Shown here in pieces: positions 21,604 to 31,045 of a DNA stretch of 64,000 nt. Below the pieces are notes generated by a model. It ran no database searches. It saw only the letters and a program-made list of their open reading frames with translations, and was not told the DNA's origin. Position 1 is the stretch's first letter. Each line of letters begins with the position of its first letter. This DNA comes from Halobacillus sp. A1 (GTDB lineage Bacteria > Bacillota > Bacilli > Bacillales > Halobacillaceae), in NCBI RefSeq assembly GCF_024189295.1, contig NZ_JAIZEN010000006.1, positions 62,001 to 126,000 of the forward strand, in the 5' to 3' direction. The position numbers and the translations under genes are program-made.

Positions 21604-22629
21604 TTATGACGAAGTGTCCTTCACATAAACGGACCCGGTTTTAGTGTCCGCTTCTACATGATAAACATCTTCGAATTGTTCTCTGGCTTCAAAAACCAGC
21701 TCTTTGGTCATGATTTCTTTCTTATTTCTTAAAATCTTATAGTTTTCTACCTCACAGTGAAGGCTACCCATGCTGGTTTTAATTTTTCCATCAATCCTTC
21801 TGCTCTCAGGTACGTGGACAATGACTTGCCCTGTCGTAGTTTTGAAAAAACCAGTGTGAGCTTCACTTCCATAGTTCTTCACTGTAATACTTCCTGTTAC
21901 AGCGGACACATCACATTTCCCGAAGCGGCCGTCTACTTTAACGGATCCGTTGATCGTATCCGTTTCAAACGTAGAGAAGCGGCTATCACATACTGTTATC
22001 GAACCATTTCCGGTTTCTAACTTACATGTTTCGCCATTGGACCCATTCACCTTCAAAGCTCCGTTACTCGTCTTCATATGAAAGTGGTCGGACTGAACTT
22101 CACCTGAGGTGATGCTGCCATTTGAAAGTTTAGCTTTAACAAAGTCATACCGCTTTTTTGGTAAGTAAAGTTTAACATGTGTTTTTACCTTTTTAGATGG
22201 GTTGGCAAATCGCAATATCCCGTTCGTAACATCAAATTGCCCATCAGCCAAAAACTGCTCTTTCGCCTCTTTTTCATCTGCAGCTTGATAAACTTTCACC
22301 TGGCATTCCGCTTGAGCGTATGACTCCTGCCAAGGTTCCAAATATAAGGACCCGTTAGCGATAGTGATATCCAGGTCATGAAAAGATTCTTCATTGGTTT
22401 GGAGATGATATTGAAACTCTACAGACTCACCGAATAACAAATCAAAATCAGCATTTTTGATTTTTTCTACGGCTTCTCCGACAAAATCTTTTAGTCCGTA
22501 TTTTTTTCCGGCTGCTTTTGTCTCCTCTTCCTTAGAATATTCAACAGCTTTGAGAAGTTTCTCTCCTTCATCTGCAGAAATGGTACCATTTTCAATCATC
22601 TTTAAGATTTTCATTCTCTCTTCATTCAT
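21604..22629 (-). CDS. yvlB: YvlB-like DUF4097 envelope protein
   Basis: A 341-aa protein with a short N-terminal helical module (MNEERMKILKMIENGTISADEGEKL, SHOCT-like, seen also in LiaX-type proteins) and a long DUF4097 beta-helix from about residue 90, marked by repeating SNGS / TGNGSI / INGSVKVDG / VTGSITV units. No signal peptide is seen. In Bacillus the yvl operon answers to cell-envelope stress; a role here in membrane stress is inferred from homology. It is probably co-transcribed with yvlD. Confidence 0.85.
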   Translation of the reverse strand: MNEERMKILKMIENGTISADEGEKLLKAVEYSKEEETKAAGKKYGLKDFVGEAVEKIKNADFDLLFGESVEFQYHLQTNEESFHDLDITIANGSLYLEPWQESYAQAECQVKVYQAADEKEAKEQFLADGQFDVTNGILRFANPSKKVKTHVKLYLPKKRYDFVKAKLSNGSITSGEVQSDHFHMKTSNGALKVNGSNGETCKLETGNGSITVCDSRFSTFETDTINGSVKVDGRFGKCDVSAVTGSITVKNYGSEAHTGFFKTTTGQVIVHVPESRRIDGKIKTSMGSLHCEVENYKILRNKKEIMTKELVFEAREQFEDVYHVEADTKTGSVYVKDTSS

Positions 22630-22749
22630 CTGTCACTCGCTCCTTTATCATTTCATTCCCTGCAAGCTCCAATAAAAAACTAGGCTTTGAAAATTATTAA
22701 AAGTGATTTTTCCAAATAAGATTATATTTGGAGATGATGGATCTAGAAA

Positions 22750-22875
22750 ACGGGTCTATTTCCTTGGGCATGTATTGAGCTTCCTCAGGCTTCGCCTTCC
22801 TGGATCTCACCGATCATGTACTCCACACAGGAGACTCACCGCGCTCCCACGGAGGACGAGCCATTCCCCGCCGCC
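22750..22875. repeat. Probable dispersed Bacillaceae-type intergenic repeat
   Basis: A roughly 125-bp stretch of higher GC than its flanks, made of short self-complementary blocks such as CTCCacacaGGAG, CTCCcacGGAG and AGGCttcGCCT. Read on the minus strand, its order of blocks (GGAGactCC-type hairpins, GGTGAGATCC, AGGCGAAGCCTGAGGA) resembles the widespread intergenic repeats seen in many Bacillaceae genomes. Only one copy is in this window, so repeat status is inferred. Confidence 0.5.
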
Positions 22876-22990
22876 CTGATCCCACTAACTGAATGTCTCG
22901 AAATTCCCAAAAACTCTGCCATAATAACTCTCTTATGAAAAAATCAACAACGACGTGTAACATAGCCTAAGACTAAAAATGAGTGTTAAG

Positions 22991-23037
22991 AGAAAAAAGA
23001 CACCCCGAAGAAATGTTGAACATTCTACAAGGTGTCT
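22991..23037 (-). terminator. Terminator of the yojF-bshB2 unit
   Basis: AGACACC and GGTGTCT (22998-23004 and 23031-23037) enclose an inner complementary region, followed by TTTTTT on the minus strand. It lies 14 bp after the bshB2 stop. Confidence 0.75.
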
Positions 23038-23050
23038 AACTCATCAGGTA

Positions 23051-23710
23051 TCACGAAGAAAGTGTTAAGCGGTAAAACTGCTCTCTTTTCAATCGTTGAA
23101 TCTGTTTAGATGTTTGCTCGTGATTCTCTATTAAATTCATCATCCCATCAACTTGTGACAGATGAGCCCGGATTGCCGCTTCTTTTCTTTCCCAATAAGG
23201 CTCAATGTCAAAAATGAAGTCCGGCTCACCTAATTCATCTTCATGGTTGTTCGTAATCGCGTGCATCCATACCTCAGGCCGCTTTCCTGGCTCGATAAGC
23301 TCTACAGCTTTGACTACAGCCGCACCTAATGCATCATGATCAGGGTGTACAGCGTATCCTGGATAATGTGTAATGATTGTAGTAGCTCCGTACGCAAGAA
23401 TACGCTCCTTCAAATGCTGAGCCAATTCATCAAGCGGCTCAAATTCTAAAGTTTTATCACGGTAGCCTAACAACTCTACGTCAATGTCCAGCTCTTTTGC
23501 AGCTTCAGCCAATTCCTTTTTCCTGTAAGTGTACAAAGTTTCGCGATTAGCGAATACTGGGTTTCCCATATTTCTCCCCATTTCCCCTAATGTCCCGCAC
23601 AAATAGGTGACTGGCACCCCTTCTGCCCGAAACTTCGAAATGGTTCCAGAAGTACCGAAGGACTCATCATCTGGATGGGGGAAAATGACTAGAATGTGCT
23701 TATTATTCAT
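23051..23710 (-). CDS. bshB2: Bacillithiol biosynthesis deacetylase BshB2
   Basis: Zinc-dependent PIG-L/LmbE-family deacetylase that removes the acetyl group from GlcNAc-malate in bacillithiol synthesis. Zinc motifs PHPDDES near the N-terminus and HPDHDALG near residue 120 are present. The ATG at 23710 overlaps the last codons of yojF and gives 219 aa; a longer frame runs back through yojF but lacks its own start signal. The yojF-yojG order matches B. subtilis, which supports BshB2 over BshB1 (normally next to bshA). Confidence 0.9.
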   Translation of the reverse strand: MNNKHILVIFPHPDDESFGTSGTISKFRAEGVPVTYLCGTLGEMGRNMGNPVFANRETLYTYRKKELAEAAKELDIDVELLGYRDKTLEFEPLDELAQHLKERILAYGATTIITHYPGYAVHPDHDALGAAVVKAVELIEPGKRPEVWMHAITNNHEDELGEPDFIFDIEPYWERKEAAIRAHLSQVDGMMNLIENHEQTSKQIQRLKREQFYRLTLSS

Positions 23711-24074
23711 GCTCTTCCGCCTCATGAGTAAATGGCTCTTCACTTATTTCCAACGCTACCATCAATCGTCCTTCTCGATCATGGCCTGCTAAAAGGAGAC
23801 GATCCTTTTCGTCAATTTCGAAGTCACTGACTCCTTCTGCATAAACCCAGCCTATATCGAGCTTTAGTCCTACTCGGTACGAACCGCCTGTACTCACAAT
23901 TTTTCCATGTTGATAATTCACTTTAGCATTGCGGATGAATGCTCCTACATTGTAGGCTGTTTCATCAAAGTGGCTGGCATACGCTCCATTCGTAGTTTCT
24001 AAATGAATGTATACGTCTTTGTTGGCAAAATGATTGATTTTTTCTTGTACTGCTGATTGATCTATCGCTTCCAT
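23703..24074 (-). CDS. yojF: YojF-family protein (DUF1806)
   Basis: A 123-aa soluble protein of the YojF family, always found beside the bacillithiol deacetylase. No catalytic motif is apparent. Translation starts after GGGAGGAATT and is coupled to bshB2 by an 8-nt overlap. A dyad GTTAAAC-n7-GTTTAAC lies directly before its ribosome binding site. Confidence 0.88.
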   Translation of the reverse strand: MEAIDQSAVQEKINHFANKDVYIHLETTNGAYASHFDETAYNVGAFIRNAKVNYQHGKIVSTGGSYRVGLKLDIGWVYAEGVSDFEIDEKDRLLLAGHDREGRLMVALEISEEPFTHEAEEHE

Positions 24075-24093
24075 TTGTATAATTCCTCCCGTT

Positions 24094-24114
24094 AAACGTC
24101 TCTTGTTTAACGAT
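24094..24114 (-). promoter_or_regulatory. Dyad in the yojF leader
   Basis: Perfect inverted repeat GTTAAAC-n7-GTTTAAC between the uvrA stop and the yojF ribosome binding site, with no T tract after it. It could be an operator or an RNA hairpin; which is not decidable here. Confidence 0.4.
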
Positions 24115-24144
24115 ACTCCAAATCTATCGACAGCGTCAAAGCAT

Positions 24145-27021
24145 CTACTTTGAAGAGACTCTTTCTCTTGATTTTAACTTCGTTTTCATGCGCTTTTCAT
24201 CACGTTCAAGAACGGGTTTTAAATATTTTCCTGTATAAGAAGCTTTTTCTTCTGCTACTTCTTCCGGGGTACCGGTAGCGATGATCTGTCCGCCTTTTTC
24301 CCCGCCTTCCGGACCAAGATCAATAATGTGGTCCGCTTCCTTGATCACATCTAAACTGTGTTCAATGATGAGAACAGAATCGCCATTATCCACCAGTCTC
24401 TGCAGAACTTTCAGCAGACGTGAAATATCGTCTACATGAAGTCCGGTGGTCGGCTCATCGAGTATATAAAATGATTTTCCATTCGAACGGCGGTGAAGTT
24501 CACTAGCCAGCTTCACACGCTGGGCTTCACCCCCGGAAAGCGTTGTTGCCGGTTGTCCTAGCTTAATGTACTCAAGTCCAACATCTGCAACAGTCTGCAT
24601 TTTCCGTTTGATCTTAGGAATGTTTGCGAAAAATTCCAGCGCCTCTTCAATCGTCATGCCGAGGACTTCTGAAATATTTTTCCCTTTATACTTCACTTCC
24701 AGAGTTTCGCGGTTGTACCGTTTGCCGTCGCACACTTCACATGGTACGTAAACGTCCGGCAGAAAGTGCATTTCGATTTTGATGATTCCGTCTCCACGGC
24801 AGGCCTCACAACGACCGCCTTTAACATTGAAGCTGAACCTTCCCTTTTTATAGCCGCGGATTTTTGCCTCATTCGTTTGTGCGAACACATCGCGGATATC
24901 ATCAAACACGCCGGTATAGGTGGCAGGATTGGAGCGCGGCGTTCGACCGATCGGTGACTGATCGATGTCGATGACTTTTTCCAATTGATCTATGCCTTTG
25001 ATTTCTTTATGCTTCCCTGGCTTTTGCTTGCCGTTATGAAGCTTCATGGATAATGACTTATATAAAATATCATTGATCAGTGTACTCTTTCCGGAACCAG
25101 AAACTCCAGTTACGGCCGTAAATAAACCAAGAGGGATATTTGCATCCACTTTCTTCAAATTATTCTCTTCAGCCTGCTTGATCGTAATATAACGCCCATC
25201 CGCTTTACGCCGTTTTGCTGGAAGAGGAATAAATTTCTTGCCGGACAGATATTGGCCGGTCAATGATTTGCTGCTTTTCATCACCTGTTTCGGTGTGCCC
25301 TGGGTAACGATTTCACCGCCATGAGCACCTGCTCCGGGTCCGATATCGATTAAATAATCAGCGGCCAGCATCGTGTCTTCATCATGCTCCACAACGATTA
25401 ACGTATTATCTAAATCACGCATTCTTTTCAGCGTATTGATCAGTCGATCATTATCTCTCTGGTGAAGACCGATTGATGGTTCGTCAAGGACATAAAGGAC
25501 GCCCGTCAATGCAGAACCGATTTGAGTAGCCAAGCGGATACGCTGAGCTTCGCCACCAGACAGCGTTCCCGCAGATCTTGATAGGGTCAGATAATCAAGG
25601 CCTACATTAGCCAAAAAGCTTAACCGTTCACAGATCTCTTTAAGGATCATGCGGGCGATTGTCTCTTCCTTCTCAGTAAGCTCTAGGCTATCGAAAAATT
25701 CCTTAGCTTCCGTAACCGAATATTCGGTCGTCTCTCCCACATGTTTACCTCCGATCAGCACGGCTAACGCTTCCTCATTCAAGCGGTTACCCTCACACTT
25801 CGGACATGGCTTTTGTGCCATATATTTCTCCATCTGCTCGCGAATATAGTCAGAACCGGTTTCCCTATACCTTCTTGATATGTTAGGGATGACTCCTTCA
25901 TAGAAGATTTCATTCTCACGGACTTTACCAAAGTCATTTTCATAACGGAACTGGACCTTTTCATTTCCGCTCCCATAAAGTACGCGGTCCATCTGATCTT
26001 TTGATAAATCTTTGACCGGTTTGTCCATATCAATGCCATAATGATTCGCTACGCTTTGTAACAGCTGAGGATAATATTGAGAGCTTGTCGGCTCCCAGGC
26101 AGCGATGGCATGGTCCCTTAAAGATCTATTCCAATCGGGAATGACGAGATCAAGATCCACTTCAAGCTGAGTTCCCAGACCGTCACAGCGGCTGCATGCT
26201 CCATATGGACTGTTGAATGAAAACATACGCGGCTCAAGTTCGCTTACAGAAAAGCCGCAAATCGGGCAGGCATGATGTTCACTGAACTGCAATTCTTCCC
26301 CGTCAATAATATCAATGATTAGATGACCCGCCCCTAGCTTTAAAGCCGTTTCTATGGAATCGGAGAGCCGCCCTTCGACGCCATCTTTCACCACGATTCT
26401 GTCAACGACTACTTCAATCGAATGTTTCTTGTTTTTTTCCAAAGATATTTCCTCGGAAATTTCCCTCATCTCTCCGTCTACCCTCAGGCGAATATACCCT
26501 TCTTTACGGAGCTGTTCGAACACTTTCACATGTTCTCCTTTCCGCCCGGAAACTACAGGTGACAAAACCTGAAGCTTCGTACGTTCCGGCTGCTCCATAA
26601 CCTGATCAACCATCTGCTGAACAGTCTGGGAGCTGATTTCAATGCCGTGATTCGGGCAGGTTGGACGTCCAACGCGAGCATACAGAAGTCTGAGGTAGTC
26701 ATAAATTTCCGTAACGGTACCTACGGTAGAACGAGGGTTTTTACTCGTCGTTTTCTGATCGATGGAGATTGCTGGAGACAGCCCTTCGATCGAGTCTACA
26801 TCAGGCTTATCCATCTGGCCGAGAAACTGACGCGCATATGCGCTCAATGATTCAACATATCTTCTTTGACCCTCGGCGTAAATCGTATCAAAAGCTAAAG
26901 AAGACTTACCTGAGCCAGAAAGACCGGTCATGACCACGAGTTTATTTTTTGGTATATCTATGTCGATATTTTTCAAATTGTGGGCTCTTGCCCCTTTTAT
27001 ACTAATGTTCTTACTGGCCAT
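24145..27021 (-). CDS. uvrA: UvrABC excinuclease subunit A
   Basis: Damage-recognition ATPase of nucleotide excision repair. It has two ABC modules: Walker A GLSGSGKS near residue 34 and GVSGSGKS near residue 640, two LSGGEAQR signatures, and zinc-finger cysteines ([14 protein letters not shown]). At 958 aa it is full length. It starts 7 bp after uvrB, so the pair is an operon. Confidence 0.98.
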   Translation of the reverse strand: MASKNISIKGARAHNLKNIDIDIPKNKLVVMTGLSGSGKSSLAFDTIYAEGQRRYVESLSAYARQFLGQMDKPDVDSIEGLSPAISIDQKTTSKNPRSTVGTVTEIYDYLRLLYARVGRPTCPNHGIEISSQTVQQMVDQVMEQPERTKLQVLSPVVSGRKGEHVKVFEQLRKEGYIRLRVDGEMREISEEISLEKNKKHSIEVVVDRIVVKDGVEGRLSDSIETALKLGAGHLIIDIIDGEELQFSEHHACPICGFSVSELEPRMFSFNSPYGACSRCDGLGTQLEVDLDLVIPDWNRSLRDHAIAAWEPTSSQYYPQLLQSVANHYGIDMDKPVKDLSKDQMDRVLYGSGNEKVQFRYENDFGKVRENEIFYEGVIPNISRRYRETGSDYIREQMEKYMAQKPCPKCEGNRLNEEALAVLIGGKHVGETTEYSVTEAKEFFDSLELTEKEETIARMILKEICERLSFLANVGLDYLTLSRSAGTLSGGEAQRIRLATQIGSALTGVLYVLDEPSIGLHQRDNDRLINTLKRMRDLDNTLIVVEHDEDTMLAADYLIDIGPGAGAHGGEIVTQGTPKQVMKSSKSLTGQYLSGKKFIPLPAKRRKADGRYITIKQAEENNLKKVDANIPLGLFTAVTGVSGSGKSTLINDILYKSLSMKLHNGKQKPGKHKEIKGIDQLEKVIDIDQSPIGRTPRSNPATYTGVFDDIRDVFAQTNEAKIRGYKKGRFSFNVKGGRCEACRGDGIIKIEMHFLPDVYVPCEVCDGKRYNRETLEVKYKGKNISEVLGMTIEEALEFFANIPKIKRKMQTVADVGLEYIKLGQPATTLSGGEAQRVKLASELHRRSNGKSFYILDEPTTGLHVDDISRLLKVLQRLVDNGDSVLIIEHSLDVIKEADHIIDLGPEGGEKGGQIIATGTPEEVAEEKASYTGKYLKPVLERDEKRMKTKLKSRERVSSK

Positions 27022-27028
27022 AAGGTTC

Positions 27029-29008
27029 TCATCCTTTCGCTTTTAATTCTAAGATGACATCCCGCAGTTCTGCTGCACGTTCGAAATCTAAGTCTTTAGC
27101 AGCCTGTTTCATCTCAGTTTCCAAATTATCCACTAATTCCAAACGCTCTTTTTTCGTCATTTCAGATGGTTTCTTATCGGTCAGATAGGTTTCTTCTTCC
27201 TCCGCTACCTTCGTTGCAGAAATGAGACTGCGAATTTCTTTCTTGATTGTTTTCGGGGTGATGCCGTGTTCCTCGTTATAAGCGATCTGCTTCTCTCTCC
27301 TACGGTACGTTTCATCTATGGCGTACTGCATGGATTTTGTGGTTTTGTCGGCATACATGATCACTCGCCCGTTTTCATTACGGGCAGCCCGTCCTATCGT
27401 CTGAATCAGCGAACGGTCCGACCTTAGGAACCCTTCTTTGTCCGCATCCAAAATTGTGACTAAGGATACTTCTGGGATATCGATTCCTTCCCTAAGTAGG
27501 TTTATTCCAACGAGAACATCATACTTACCCAGACGCAGATCCCTTATGATCTCTATCCGCTCCATCGTATTGATTTCGGAGTGAAGATAAGCCACTTTGA
27601 TCCCGATTTCCTTAAGGTAATCTGTCAAATCCTCAGACATCTTTTTAGTCAGGGTGGTGACGAGCACACGTTCATTGAGCTCTTTCCGCTTATTGATCTC
27701 TCCAATCAAGTCATCAATTTGACCGTTGATCGGCCGAATTTCTATTTCCGGATCGAGCAGTCCTGTTGGACGGATGATCTGTTCCGTCATTTTCGGAGTA
27801 TGCTCAAGTTCATAAGGTCCAGGTGTTGCAGACACATAGGTGATAAATTCGATTTTCTTTTCGAATTCTTCAAACCTTAAAGGACGGTTGTCCAATGCCG
27901 ATGGTAATCGGAATCCGTGATCGACTAGAACTTGCTTCCTCGCCTGGTCTCCGTTAAACATTCCGCGGATCTGGGGCAGCGTAACGTGTGATTCATCCAC
28001 TATGATGAGGGAGTCCTCAGGAAAATAATCCATCAATGTATACGGTGTTGCTCCTTTTTCTCTGAATGTCAAATGACGGGAATAGTTCTCGATCCCCGAA
28101 CAGAAACCCATCTCATTCATCATTTCCAAATCATAATTCGTCCGCTGTTCCAAGCGCTGGGCTTCTAACAGTTTGTTTTGATCCTTCAGTTCTTTTACCC
28201 GCACGTGCATTTCTTTTTCAATATTTTCGATCGCTTTTTTCAGTTTTTGTTCTCGGGTTACGAAGTGGGAAGCCGGGAAAATGGCTACATGCTCACGATC
28301 ACCGACAACTTCTCCAGTCAGTACATCAATTTCCCTGATCCGATCAATTTCATCTCCAAAAAATTCTACACGAATTGCGTGTTCCTCACGTGAAGCAGTA
28401 ATAACTTCCACAGAGTCTCCGCGCACACGGAAAGTTCCGCGCTGAAAGTCGATATCATTTCGAGCGTACTGGATATCCACTAATGAACGGAGCAGTTCAT
28501 CACGGTCCTTTTCCATTCCAGGACGAAGTGACAAAACCTGGCTGCTGTATTCTTCAGGAGAACCTAAGCCATAAATGCAAGAAACACTTGCGACGATGAT
28601 GACATCGTTACGCTCAAATAACGACGTAGTCGCAGAGTGGCGGAGTTTATCAATCTCATCATTTATGTTTGAGTCTTTTTCGATAAATGTATCTGTCTGC
28701 GGAACATAAGCTTCCGGCTGATAATAGTCATAAAAGCTGACAAAATACTCTACAGCGTTGTTCGGAAAAAACTCCTTGAACTCACTGTAAAGCTGTCCTG
28801 CCAATGTCTTATTATGAGCAATAATCAGGGTAGGTTTATTAACCTCCTGTATGACATTCGACATCGTAAAGGTCTTCCCTGTACCTGTAGCACCTAGTAA
28901 AGTCTGGTGTTTCTGGCCATTTTGAATCCCTTTGACAAGTTCATCTATTGCACGAGGCTGATCGCCTTGAGGTTGATATTCTGAAACTAATTCAAATTGA
29001 TTGTTCAT
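27029..29008 (-). CDS. uvrB: UvrABC excinuclease subunit B
   Basis: Helicase-like subunit that verifies the lesion and recruits UvrC. Walker A GATGTGKT is near residue 40, with the beta-hairpin region (YYQPEAYVP), DESHVTLPQ and the C-terminal UVR motif ([22 protein letters not shown]). The ATG at 29008 follows GGAGG and gives 659 aa; the upstream in-frame ATG at 29065 would overlap the -10 region and is rejected. A LexA-like box precedes it. Confidence 0.98.
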   Translation of the reverse strand: MNNQFELVSEYQPQGDQPRAIDELVKGIQNGQKHQTLLGATGTGKTFTMSNVIQEVNKPTLIIAHNKTLAGQLYSEFKEFFPNNAVEYFVSFYDYYQPEAYVPQTDTFIEKDSNINDEIDKLRHSATTSLFERNDVIIVASVSCIYGLGSPEEYSSQVLSLRPGMEKDRDELLRSLVDIQYARNDIDFQRGTFRVRGDSVEVITASREEHAIRVEFFGDEIDRIREIDVLTGEVVGDREHVAIFPASHFVTREQKLKKAIENIEKEMHVRVKELKDQNKLLEAQRLEQRTNYDLEMMNEMGFCSGIENYSRHLTFREKGATPYTLMDYFPEDSLIIVDESHVTLPQIRGMFNGDQARKQVLVDHGFRLPSALDNRPLRFEEFEKKIEFITYVSATPGPYELEHTPKMTEQIIRPTGLLDPEIEIRPINGQIDDLIGEINKRKELNERVLVTTLTKKMSEDLTDYLKEIGIKVAYLHSEINTMERIEIIRDLRLGKYDVLVGINLLREGIDIPEVSLVTILDADKEGFLRSDRSLIQTIGRAARNENGRVIMYADKTTKSMQYAIDETYRRREKQIAYNEEHGITPKTIKKEIRSLISATKVAEEEETYLTDKKPSEMTKKERLELVDNLETEMKQAAKDLDFERAAELRDVILELKAKG

Positions 29009-29063
29009 TTCACAATCCTCCGTTCTACATTCGTTCATCAATAGTTTACCACAATATTTTATC

Positions 29064-29091
29064 ATTCTAACATGAAACGAACAAACATTCG
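29064..29091 (-). promoter_or_regulatory. uvrBA promoter with LexA (SOS) box
   Basis: CGAACAAACATTCG (29078-29091) matches the Gram-positive LexA/DinR operator core GAAC-N4-GTTC at 7 of 8 fixed positions. A -10-like TAGAAT (minus strand) lies at 29064-29069, so bound repressor would cover the -35 region. SOS induction of uvrBA is established in B. subtilis. Confidence 0.75.
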
Positions 29092-29133
29092 GTACTGTAC
29101 TTTGATAGAATATCTTCCCAGTTCAAATGGAAC

Positions 29134-29172
29134 GTAAAAAAGCCTAAGGATTTAATATCCTCAGGCTTTTAT
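29134..29172 (-). terminator. prfC terminator
   Basis: AAAAGCCTGAGGAT and ATCCTTAGGCTTTT pair with one mismatch around a short loop, followed by a T run on the minus strand. It starts just after the prfC stop at 29175. Confidence 0.85.
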
Positions 29173-29174
29173 TT

Positions 29175-30758
29175 TTATTCGTAAGATTGATCATACTGGT
29201 TGACTTCGAATAAATCAATCAACTCGATGTCTTCATGTTTATCTTTGAACCAACGCAGAGAGAAGTCGTTTTTAAATAACACAAGCGGCTGTTGTTCACG
29301 ATCCAATACGAGCATGTTCCGGTCATCAAACATTGACTCATCCACTTGATCTTGAGGAATCCAGCGTGGGATCCTCTCACCGATGGAAGTCAGTTCGACC
29401 TCGACATTGTATTCATTTTTCATGCGGTACTCAAATACCTCATACTGCAGCTCACCGACAGCTCCGATGATGTAATCTTCAAAATGATAATGTTTAAACA
29501 GCTGGATCGCACCTTCTTGTACAAGCTGCTCCAGACCTTTTTTGAAAGACTTTGACTTCATAACGTTTTTTGCCGTAACCTTTTTGAAAAGTTCAGGCGG
29601 GAACTGAGGCATTTCATCAAATTCGAATTTTTGTTTACCCGTCAAGATCGTGTCACCGATTCGGTAAACGTTAGGATCATAAATTCCGATAATGTCGCCT
29701 GCGTACCCTTCCTCCACAGTTCCTCGTGAAGAAGCGACGAACTGCTGCGACTGGGCAAGCTTGAACGTTTTACCTGTCCTTGAAAGAGTTACGTTCATTC
29801 CTCGCTCAAACTTCCCGGAACAAATTCTTACAAAAGCGATCCTGTCCCGGTGCTGAGGGTTCATATTCGCTTGAATTTTGAAGATGAATCCAGAGAACTC
29901 TTCATTGTCTGGAGATACTGTACCTTCAGTAGAGCGGCGGGGAGCAGGCTCAGGTGCATAATTGATAAATGTGTTAAAGAAAGTTTCTACACCGAATGGA
30001 GCCAGCGCACTTCCGAAGAATACTGGTGTTTGATCCCCTTTCATCACTTTATCGAGATCAAATCCGTCTCCTGCTTCATCCAGAAGCATCAACTCATCTT
30101 CAGCTTCTTTATATGTTGGATCTTCCGTAAGCTCAGGGTGTTGATCTAGCTCGGAATTAGGGATGTACGTTTCTTCTTCATTACCCGTATATTGTACGAA
30201 TTGGTCATTTTCTCTATCGAAAACACCCATGAATCGTTTCCCCATACCTACAGGCCAGGTCATCGGGTACGTTTCTATATTCAGAGTCGATTCGATTTCT
30301 TCCATTAATTCAAGGGGCTCACGGCCTTCACGGTCCATTTTATTAATGAAAGTGAAAATCGGAATACCGCGCATTTTACAGACTTTAAATAATTTCAATG
30401 TCTGCGCTTCGATTCCTTTTGTACCATCAATGACCATGACTACGCTGTCAACGGCCGTCAATGTCCGGTACGTATCTTCACTGAAATCTTCGTGTCCGGG
30501 AGTATCGAGAATGTTGACTTGATAGCCTTTATAAGGAAAGTTCATCACACTAGAAGTTACAGAAATTCCTCGCTGTTTCTCGATTTCCATCCAGTCTGAA
30601 GTAGCGAATTTCCCTGACTTCTTCCCTTTCACCGTACCCGCCGAGCGAATGAGGTTACCGAACAGAAGCATTTTTTCAGTCATTGTCGTTTTACCAGCAT
30701 CCGGGTGGGATATAATTGCAAATGTCCGGCGCTTTTCCATCTCTTTTTTTATCGTCAT
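29175..30758 (-). CDS. prfC: Peptide chain release factor 3
   Basis: Translational GTPase that recycles RF1/RF2 from the ribosome. G-domain motifs are [12 protein letters not shown] (P loop), [12 protein letters not shown] and NKMDREG, followed by domain II and a C-terminal domain. At 527 aa it is full length. It stands alone, with its own terminator and a leader hairpin upstream, divergent from the SNF2 gene. Confidence 0.96.
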   Translation of the reverse strand: MTIKKEMEKRRTFAIISHPDAGKTTMTEKMLLFGNLIRSAGTVKGKKSGKFATSDWMEIEKQRGISVTSSVMNFPYKGYQVNILDTPGHEDFSEDTYRTLTAVDSVVMVIDGTKGIEAQTLKLFKVCKMRGIPIFTFINKMDREGREPLELMEEIESTLNIETYPMTWPVGMGKRFMGVFDRENDQFVQYTGNEEETYIPNSELDQHPELTEDPTYKEAEDELMLLDEAGDGFDLDKVMKGDQTPVFFGSALAPFGVETFFNTFINYAPEPAPRRSTEGTVSPDNEEFSGFIFKIQANMNPQHRDRIAFVRICSGKFERGMNVTLSRTGKTFKLAQSQQFVASSRGTVEEGYAGDIIGIYDPNVYRIGDTILTGKQKFEFDEMPQFPPELFKKVTAKNVMKSKSFKKGLEQLVQEGAIQLFKHYHFEDYIIGAVGELQYEVFEYRMKNEYNVEVELTSIGERIPRWIPQDQVDESMFDDRNMLVLDREQQPLVLFKNDFSLRWFKDKHEDIELIDLFEVNQYDQSYE

Positions 30759-30845
30759 CGTGATATCCTCCAGTTCTATTAATGGATCATTTCAATGGTT
30801 GGATAGGATATACGTATCACATCGGCCATTTCACTCCATAACAAA

Positions 30846-30868
30846 GGCCGCTCACTCGACGAGCGGCC
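30846..30868 (-). promoter_or_regulatory. Strong hairpin in the prfC leader
   Basis: Perfect 8-bp GC-rich stem GGCCGCTC / GAGCGGCC with a 7-nt loop, about 90 bp upstream of prfC; on the minus strand it is followed by TTTGTT. No gene on the same strand ends nearby, so it may be an attenuator-like leader element. A perfect 12-bp palindrome TTAAGCGCTTAA lies at 30907-30918. Confidence 0.5.
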
Positions 30869-31045
30869 CTTCGAATTTAAAATTCTCTACCTTGAAAGTT
30901 AGCATATTAAGCGCTTAAAATCAATATGTCTGTTCCACATGTACATCAAGGCATGGATTTTCATAAACAGGAGAAAATAGCCAAAGATAAAGGAAGAAAA
31001 TTACCCCGTTTACCTGTTATAATGATTAAAAAGACTAGAGTTAGG

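Larger units (their letters stand above)
22630..23050. other. Intergenic region holding a repeat and the bshB2 terminator
   Basis: About 420 bp without a gene. From the yvlB side it holds presumed promoter sequence, a structured GC-richer element at about 22750-22875 and, at 22991-23037, the bshB2 terminator. Confidence 0.6.
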
